Below are positions 58,066-64,000 of a stretch of DNA of 64,000 nucleotides, in pieces. The DNA is from DASSUW01 sp963774155. Its GTDB lineage: Bacteria; Actinomycetota; Thermoleophilia; Solirubrobacterales; Solirubrobacteraceae. Below the pieces are notes generated by a model, which saw nothing but the letters and a program-made list of their open reading frames with translations, was not told the DNA's origin and did no database searches. The stretch covers positions 620,001 to 684,000 of the forward strand of contig CAVZDW010000008.1 in the NCBI GenBank assembly GCA_963774155.1. Reading direction: 5' to 3'. The first letter of the stretch is position 1. The number at the start of each line of letters is the position of its first letter. The translations under genes and the position numbers were made by a program.

Positions 58066-59353
58066 ATGGAAAAGCTCCTGATCGAGGGCGGGGTGCCGTT
58101 GTCCGGCACGATCGTGCCCGCCGGCAACAAGAACGCGGCTCTGCCGCTGCTCGCGTGCAGCCTCCTCACCGACGAGGAGGTGGTGCTGCACAACGTCCCG
58201 CGCATCCGGGACGTCGAGGCGATGCTCGACCTGCTCGCCGACCTCGGCGTCGAGGACCGAGTGGCGCGGGGAGAACTCCGTCTCGCTCCAGGCCGACGGC
58301 GTGCGCAGCACCGAGGTCAGCGCCCCGCTGGCCGAGCGGATCCGCGCCTCGTTCCTCGCCGCCGGCCCGCTCCTGGCGCGCTTCGGCTCCGCGCTGATGC
58401 CGCCGCCGGGCGGCGACGTGATCGGGCGCCGCCGGCTCGACCCGCACCTCGACGCCTTCCGCGCCCTCGGCGCCACCGTCGAGCACGGGAACGACATCCG
58501 CATCCTGGCCGACGACGGCGGGCTGCAGGCCTGCGACTTCTTCATGGACGAGCCGTCGGTGATGGGCACCGAGAACGCCCTGATGGCGTCGGCGCTGATC
58601 GACGGCACGACGGTGATCCGCAACGCCGCCTGCGAGCCGCACGTGCAGGACCTCGCGCGCATGCTCAACAAGATGGGCTGCGCGGTCGAGGGCATCGGCT
58701 CCAACGTCATGCAGGTCCACGGGATGGGCAAGCTGGGCGGCTGCGAGCACACCGTGGGGCCCGACCACATCGAGATCGCCTCGTTCATGGCGCTTGCCGG
58801 CGTCACCGGCGGGGAGCTGCGGATCCAGGGCTGCGTGCCCGAGGACCTGCGGATGATCCGCCTCGTGTTCAGCCGCCTCGGCCTCCGCAGCGAGTTCGAG
58901 AACGGCGACTGCATCGTCCCCGGGGGCCAGAAGCTCGTCGTGGCCCGCGACGCCGGGGACTACCAGTCCAAGGTCGAGGACGGCCCGTGGCCCGCGTTCC
59001 CGGCCGATCTCACCAGCATCGCCGTCGCGCTCGCCACCCAGTCCGAGGGCTCGGTGCTGATCTTCGAGAAGATGTTCGAGAACCGCCTGTTCTTCGTCGA
59101 CAAGCTCATCTCCATGGGTGCCGAGATCACCATCTGCGACCCGCACCGGGCGATCATCATCGGTCCGCGCCGCCTGCGCGGCCAGCGGCTGTCGTCGCCC
59201 GACATCCGCGCCGGCATGGCGATGCTGATCGCGGCCGTGTGCGCCGACGGGACGAGCGAGATCCACAACGTGCGCGACATCGATCGCGGCTACGAGCGGA
59301 TCGACGAACGCCTGCGCGGCCTCGGCGCGCAGATCGAACGCGTCGAAGCGTGA
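58066..59353 (+). CDS. murA: UDP-N-acetylglucosamine 1-carboxyvinyltransferase, frame broken near 58257
   Basis: First committed step of peptidoglycan synthesis: transfers enolpyruvate from PEP to UDP-GlcNAc. Motifs NKNAALPLLACSLL (about 22-35), PRIRDVEAMLDLLADLG, then, after a +1 shift near 58250-58262 (one extra base fits), EWRGENSVSLQADG, GPLLARFGSALMPPPGGDVI and LATQSEGSVLIFEKMFENR. The residue normally Cys (GGC-x-IG) is Asp (codon 58415-58417), a change that in other bacteria gives fosfomycin resistance. ATG 58018 in frame is rejected as it overlaps the divergent gene. hisZ overlaps by 4 nt. Confidence 0.88.
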
Positions 59354-60280
59354 TCCACCCCATCCCCAGCGGCACGCGCGACGTCCTCCCGGACGAGATG
59401 CGCGAGCTGCGCGCCATCACCGAGGCGATCCGGGGCGTGTTCGAATCCTCCGGCTACGGCGAGATCGCCACGCCGGCGCTGGAATACGAGGCCGTGCTGA
59501 CCCGAGGCGACCCGGCGGCGGCCGACCCCGCCTACAAGCTGTTCGACGAGCACGGCAACGTGCTCGTCCTGCGCTCGGACATGACGATCCCGATCGCCCG
59601 CGTCGTGGCGACGCCGCTACGCGACCGCCGAGCCGCCGCTGCGCTTCTGCTACTTCGCCCACGCCTACCGCTCCGTGCGGCCGCAGCGCGGCCACGCGCG
59701 CGAGATGCTCCAGGCCGGGCTCGAGCTGGTCGGCGCGCCCGGGCCGAGCGGCACCGCCGAGGCTCTGAACATCCTCTGCGCCTCGCTCGACGCGGCCGGG
59801 CTGGAGAACTACCGGATCGGGCTCGGCGACGCCTCGCTGTACCGGCGCCTGCTCGACCGCGTGGCCGTCCCCGAGGGCGCCCGCCCGCAGATCCTCCACG
59901 AGCTCGTGACGCGCGACTTCGTGGGGCTCGAGCGCGAGGTCGAGGTGCACGGCCACGAGGACCTGGTGCGCGTGCCGCAGCTGCGCGGCGGCGCCGAGGT
60001 GCTCGAGGGCATCCCGGAGGCCGACGAGCTGCGGAGCGTCTACGACCTGCTGGCGCCGAACGTGGCCGAGCGGGTGATCTTCGACCTCGGCCTGATCCGC
60101 GACCTCGACTACTACACGGGCGCGGTGTTCGAGGTCTACGACGCGGCGCTCGGCGCCCCGCTCGGCGGTGGCGGCCGCTACGACGACCTGCTCGGGCGCT
60201 ACGGCCGCGAGCTGCCGGCCTGCGGCTGGGCGCTCAACGTCGAGCGGCTGCACATCGCGCGCGTGGGGGAGGGGCGGTGA
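59350..60280 (+). CDS. hisZ: ATP phosphoribosyltransferase regulatory subunit, frame broken near 59615
   Basis: Histidyl-tRNA synthetase-like protein that activates short-form HisG. The first frame has IHPIPSGTRDVLPDEMRELR and DEHGNVLVLRSDMTIPIARV. After a +1 shift in GCGACGCCGCTACGCG (59608-59623; one surplus C fits) the second frame continues FCYFAHAYRSVRPQRGHARE and RDLDYYTGAVFEVY, GGGGRYDDLLGRYG to the end. It lacks the anticodon-binding domain, as HisZ does. GTG start overlaps the murA stop. Confidence 0.88.
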
Positions 60281-60909
60281 GCCTCGAGGATCTGCGGATC
60301 GCCGTGCCGCGTGGCGCGCTGATGGGCGACACGCTGGATCTCCTGGACCGGCTCGGCGTCGACACGGCCGAGGTGCGCGCCAACGACCGCAAGCTGCTGT
60401 TCGACGACGCCGGGCTCATCACGATGCGGCCGTCGGACGTCCCGACCTACGTCGAGGCCGGCGCGGCCGACATCGGCATCACCGGCAAGGACGTCCTCGC
60501 CGAGCAGTCCGAGCGCGAGGTCTACGAGCTGCTCGACCTCGGCTTCGGGCCGTGCCGGATGGTCTTCGCGACGGTCGAGGGCGACAACCCGGCGACCGAG
60601 GCGCTGCGGCGGCTCGGGGTGATGCGGATCGCCACCAAGTACCCGAAGATCGCCGCCCGCTACTTCGAGCGCACCGGCCGCCAGGCCGAGATCGTCGAGG
60701 TCAAGGGCTCGGTGGAGCTGGCGCCGCTCACCGGGCTCGTCGAGGGGATCGTGGATCTCACGGCGACCGGCACGACCCTGCGCGAGAACGGCCTCGTGAT
60801 CCGCGAGGAGATCGCCGCCTCGACGGCGCGGCTGATCGCCAACCCGGTGGCGCACAAGCTCAAGGCGGCGGCGATCGACCGGCTCCTGGAGCGCATCCGT
60901 GCGGCTTGA
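60277..60909 (+). CDS. hisG: ATP phosphoribosyltransferase, short catalytic form
   Basis: First enzyme of histidine synthesis. At 210 residues it is the short form lacking the C-terminal regulatory domain, and needs HisZ, encoded just upstream. Motifs: LRIAVPRGALMGDTLDLLDR, DVPTYVEAGAADIGITGKDV, RIATKYPKIAARYFERTG, VKGSVELAPLTGLVEGIVDL with TATGTTLRENGL. GTG 60277 overlaps the hisZ stop. Confidence 0.95.
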   Translation: MSLEDLRIAVPRGALMGDTLDLLDRLGVDTAEVRANDRKLLFDDAGLITMRPSDVPTYVEAGAADIGITGKDVLAEQSEREVYELLDLGFGPCRMVFATVEGDNPATEALRRLGVMRIATKYPKIAARYFERTGRQAEIVEVKGSVELAPLTGLVEGIVDLTATGTTLRENGLVIREEIAASTARLIANPVAHKLKAAAIDRLLERIRAA

Positions 60910-62085
60910 GTGCACGGTGCGAGGACGCGGCCGCGGTGGCGGCGCGCGTGCGGGCCTCGGTCCCGCGACGGTCGACGTCGCGCCGATCCTCGAGGCCGTG
61001 CGCGAGCGCGGCGACGCCGCGCTGATCGAGTACGAGACGCGTTCTCCGGCAACGACGCCGTCGTCGTGACCCGCGACGAGCTGGATGCCGCCCTCGACGC
61101 GCTCGATCCCGCCGTGCGGGCCGGCCTCGAGACCGCGATCGCCAACGTGCGCGCGGTGGCCGAGGCGGGCCTCGACGCCGAGGCCGAGGTGTCGCTGCCC
61201 GAGGGCCAGACCGTCCGCCTGCGTGAGGTGCCCGTGCGCCGCGCGGCCGTCTACGCGCCCGGCGGCGAGCATCCGTACCCGTCCTCGGTGGTCATGGGCG
61301 TCGTCACGGCGCGCGTGGCCGGCGTGGACGAGGTGGTTCTCGCCGCTCCCGGCGGCCACCCGACGCTCCTCGCCGCCGCCGCGCTCTGCGAGGTCGACGA
61401 GGTCTACCGCATGGGCGGCGCGCAGGCGATCGCCGCCCTCGCCTACGGCACGGAGACGATCCGGCCGGTCGACGTCATCGTCGGGCCCGGCAGCCTGTGG
61501 GTGCAGGAGGCCAAGCGCCAGGTGTCGGGCCGTGTCGGGATCGACGGCTTCGCCGGCCCGAGCGATCTCACCGTGATCGCCTCGAATGGCGTCGACCCCG
61601 AGCCGCTGAAGCTCGACCTCATGGCGCAGGCCGAGCACGGCGAGGGCTCGCTGGTGGTCGCGGTGAGCGACGACCCGGCGCTGCTCGACGCGCTCGAGGT
61701 GGGCTTCACGGTCCTGGTCGACACGCTCGAGGCCGCGCTGGCCTTCGCCGAGGCCCTCGCGCCCGAGCACCTGCAGCTGGCGGGCGCGCAGGCCGAGGCG
61801 CTCGCGCCGCGCGTGCGCAGCGCCGGCTGCCTCTTCGTGGGCATCGAGTCCGGCACCGCGTTCGGCGACTACGTCGCGGGTTCGAACCACACGCTGCCCA
61901 CCGACGGCGCCGCCCGCTTCGCCTCCGGCCTGTCGGCCCGGCACTTCCGCCGCCGCATGGCGGAGGTGCGGATCGGCCGCGCCGGAACCGCTCTGGCGCG
62001 CGCCGGAGCGCCGATCGCCCGCGCCGAGGGCTTCGAGCACCACGCCGCTTCGATGGAGATCCGGGAGAATCGAGGGTCCGCATGA
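60906..62085 (+). CDS. hisD: histidinol dehydrogenase with two frame breaks near its 5' end
   Basis: Oxidises histidinol to histidine in two NAD steps. The first frame starts with TTG 60906 (overlapping the hisG stop as TTGA) and reads RCEDAAAVAARVRASVP; the second (-1 shift near 60963) ATVDVAPILEAVRERGDAAL; the third (-1 shift near 61041) FSGNDAVVVTRDELDAALDA and on to VYAPGGEHPYPSSVVMGVVT, the Zn/substrate motifs GGAQAIAALAYG, GPSDLTVIA, AEHGEGSLVVA and GSNHTLPTDGAARFASGLSA. Restoring one base at each site (for example TTT for TT at 61041) gives a normal protein, so sequencing indels are the likely cause. Confidence 0.88.
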
Positions 62086-62678
62086 CCCGAACCGCAGAGA
62101 TCACGCGCAAGACCGGCGAGACCGACGTCTCGCTCAGCCTCGGCCTCGACGGCACCGGCGCGGGAACGCGCACGACCGGCGTCGGCTTCCTCGACCACAT
62201 GCTCGACCTGCTCGCCCGCCACGGGCGCTTCGACCTCGAGGTGCGCGTGACCGGCGACCTGCAGACCGGCTCGCACCACACGGTGGAGGACACGGGGATC
62301 GTCTTCGGCCAGGCGCTCGACCGCGCGCTCGGCGATCGCAAGGGCATCGTGCGCTACGGCGAGGCCGTGATCCCGATGGACGAGGCGCGCGCGCTGTGCG
62401 CGGTCGACATCTCGGGCCGCCCGTACGGCGCCATCACCGGGCTCGAGCGCCTGCCGGCGGGCGACATCGCGGGCTTCGAGCACGAGCTGGCGGAGGAGTT
62501 CTTCCGCGCCGTGGCCTCCACCGCGCGGCTCACGCTCCACCTCGACCTCCAGGCCGGCACGAACGCCCACCACATGATCGAGGCGTGCTTCAAGGCGTTC
62601 GCCCGCGCGCTGCGCGCGGCCGTGGCCGTCGACCCGACGGAGACCGGCGTGCCCTCCACCAAGGGGACGCTCACGTGA
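62082..62678 (+). CDS. hisB: imidazoleglycerol-phosphate dehydratase
   Basis: Monofunctional dehydratase of 198 residues with the manganese-binding repeats GVGFLDHMLDLLARHGRFDL, SHHTVEDTGIVFGQALDRAL, FEHELAEEFFRAVA, and NAHHMIEACFKAFARALR. No phosphatase domain, the usual actinobacterial arrangement. ATG overlaps the hisD stop (ATGA). Confidence 0.96.
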   Translation: MTRTAEITRKTGETDVSLSLGLDGTGAGTRTTGVGFLDHMLDLLARHGRFDLEVRVTGDLQTGSHHTVEDTGIVFGQALDRALGDRKGIVRYGEAVIPMDEARALCAVDISGRPYGAITGLERLPAGDIAGFEHELAEEFFRAVASTARLTLHLDLQAGTNAHHMIEACFKAFARALRAAVAVDPTETGVPSTKGTLT

Positions 62679-63283
62679 TCGCCATCGTCGACTACGGGAT
62701 GGGCAACCGCCGCAGCGTCGAGAAGGCGCTCGAGCACGTCGGCGCGCAGCCGCGGCTCACCGCCGACCACGAGGTCGTCCTCAGCGCCGACGGCATCGTC
62801 CTGCCGGGCGTCGGGGCGTTCCCCGAGGCCATGCGCCGCCTCCGCGCCACCGGGACCGACGAGCTGATCCGCGACCGCGCCGCGGCGGGCGTGCCGATCC
62901 TCGGGCTCTGCCTCGGCATGCAGCTGCTCTTCGAGAGCTCCGACGAGCACGAGGGCGGCGAGGGCCTCGGCCTCCTGCCCGGCCGCGTGACCGCGCTCCG
63001 GTCCCCGCGCGTGCCGCACATCGGCTGGAACCTCGTGACCTTCGAGCGGCCCTCGGTCCTCACCGAGGGCCTCGGTGACGCGGCGGCCTTCTACCACGTG
63101 CACTCGCTCGCGCCCGAGCCGGCCGTCGAGGACGACGTCGTGGGCCGCGGCGAGTACGGCGACCGCTTCGTCTCGATCGTCGAGCGCGGCAACGTCATGG
63201 GCGTCCAGTTCCACCCCGAGAAGTCCTCGCGCGACGGGCTCAAGCTGCTCCGCAACTTCGCCGGGATCGGTGTCCTCGCGTGA
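62675..63283 (+). CDS. hisH: imidazole glycerol phosphate synthase glutaminase subunit
   Basis: Class I glutamine amidotransferase of 202 residues that feeds ammonia to HisF. YGMGNRRSVEKALEHVG, the nucleophile motif GLCLGMQLLFESS, and VQFHPEKSSRDG with His and Glu are all present. GTG overlaps the hisB stop. HisF would be expected beyond the window, after hisA. Confidence 0.96.
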   Translation: MIAIVDYGMGNRRSVEKALEHVGAQPRLTADHEVVLSADGIVLPGVGAFPEAMRRLRATGTDELIRDRAAAGVPILGLCLGMQLLFESSDEHEGGEGLGLLPGRVTALRSPRVPHIGWNLVTFERPSVLTEGLGDAAAFYHVHSLAPEPAVEDDVVGRGEYGDRFVSIVERGNVMGVQFHPEKSSRDGLKLLRNFAGIGVLA

Positions 63284-64000
63284 TCCTCTATCCGGCGATC
63301 GACATCTACGGCGGGAGGGCGGTGCGGCTCGTCGAGGGCCGCTTCGAAGACGCGACGACCTACCACGACGACCCGCTCGACGCAGCGCAGAGCTGGGTCG
63401 ACGCCGGCGCCCGCTACCTGCACATCGTGGACCTCGACGGCGCCAAGGACGGCGAGCCGCGCTCGATCGAGCACCTGCGGCGCATCGTCAAGGGGACCGG
63501 CGTGCCGGTCCAGTACGGCGGCGGGCTGCGGACGGTGGAGGCGGTGCGCGACGCCCTGCGGGCGGGGGCCGAGCGGGCGATCGTCGGGACCGCCGCGTTC
63601 CGCGACGTGGACTTCCTCGACGAGATCGTCGCCACCTGGGGCCCGCGGATCGTCGTCTCGGTCGATGTCCGCGACGGCTTCATCTCCACCGCGGGCTGGA
63701 CGGAGACGACCGAGCTCCCGGCCGCCGAGGCCATCCACCGCCTGCACGACCGCGGCGTGGCGTCGTTCGTCTACACGAACGTCGACCGCGACGGGAAGCT
63801 CGAAGGCCCCGACACCGACGAGGTGGCGCAGATCGCCCACGCCGTGCGCGGGCGTTTTCTTTACTCGGGCGGCATCGGCAAGCGCGAGGACCTCGAGGCG
63901 CTGGCCCGTCTCCGTCAGGTGAACCTCTCCGGCGTGATCGTCGGCAAGGCGCTCTACGAGAAGCGCTTCACCATCGCCGAGGGCCAAGCCGCCCTCGACG
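63280..64000 (+). CDS. hisA: phosphoribosyl-formimino isomerase, 3' end outside window
   Basis: TIM-barrel isomerase. The first 240 residues are seen: YPAIDIYGGRAVRLVEGRFE with the catalytic Asp, HIVDLDGAKDGEPR, PVQYGGGLRTVEAVRDALRA, the second catalytic Asp in SVDVRDGFISTAGW, and YSGGIGKREDLEALARL. Some actinobacteria use this protein as PriA for tryptophan as well; I cannot decide that here. GTG overlaps the hisH stop. Confidence 0.93.
   Translation, partial: MILYPAIDIYGGRAVRLVEGRFEDATTYHDDPLDAAQSWVDAGARYLHIVDLDGAKDGEPRSIEHLRRIVKGTGVPVQYGGGLRTVEAVRDALRAGAERAIVGTAAFRDVDFLDEIVATWGPRIVVSVDVRDGFISTAGWTETTELPAAEAIHRLHDRGVASFVYTNVDRDGKLEGPDTDEVAQIAHAVRGRFLYSGGIGKREDLEALARLRQVNLSGVIVGKALYEKRFTIAEGQAALD

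Overview
The window is very GC-rich DNA from a deep-branching actinobacterium. The 16S rRNA, the actinobacterial style of translation (GTG and TTG starts, 4-nt stop/start overlaps, many apparently leaderless genes) and the gene content fit class Thermoleophilia, order Solirubrobacterales. I judged this by eye, without a database. The stretch is chromosomal and mostly core metabolism, with no phage, plasmid, transposase or CRISPR genes.

Layout: 1-3452 menaquinone genes (menA and menB on minus, menE and a methyltransferase on plus). 3465-7893 ilvC, a DUF4190 membrane protein, a class V aminotransferase and serA. 7909-9776 two tiny minus-strand proteins and a membrane HD-GYP protein. 9817-17036 an aldehyde dehydrogenase-potADBC polyamine operon with a divergent PucR-type regulator. 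17160-20717 accessory genes, including a LysR DNA-binding domain fused to an esterase that is divergent from a catalytically dead esterase relative. 20797-23580 a polyamine-type aminotransferase and an FAD oxidase. 23581-30581 a leucine leader peptide, leuA, a cupin protein, an APC permease, an XRE-cupin regulator and leuCD. 30629-36964 a zinc-free S4, HAD, EAL-HDOD, a large LuxR regulator and a papain-like protease. 37030-44191 leuB, ilvE, cimA, a DegT aminotransferase, argH and a DNA glycosylase. 44385-48347 a bifunctional PBP, tyrS and a YjbQ protein. 48394-53758 one rRNA operon (16S-23S-5S, no spacer tRNA). 53833-58019 small genes, a HAD, DUF389, an isocitrate dehydrogenase-like gene and an HD protein. 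58066-64000 murA and the his operon hisZ-G-D-B-H-A, running off the end.

How it works together: ilvC, leuA, leuCD, leuB, ilvE and cimA supply most of branched-chain amino acid synthesis, including the citramalate route. The pot operon, aldehyde dehydrogenase, class III aminotransferase and FAD oxidase look like polyamine uptake and breakdown. HisG is the short form and is accompanied by its partner HisZ.

Most unusual: a leuA leader whose leucine codons are exactly complementary to the leuA ribosome-binding region; a family of four intergenic elements with inverted arms around variable hairpins; the LysR-esterase fusion paired with a pseudo-esterase; and symmetric divergent -10 boxes between leaderless genes. 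Six single frame breaks in otherwise intact genes (aminotransferase, HAD, murA, hisZ and two in hisD) look like sequence or assembly indels rather than true pseudogenes.
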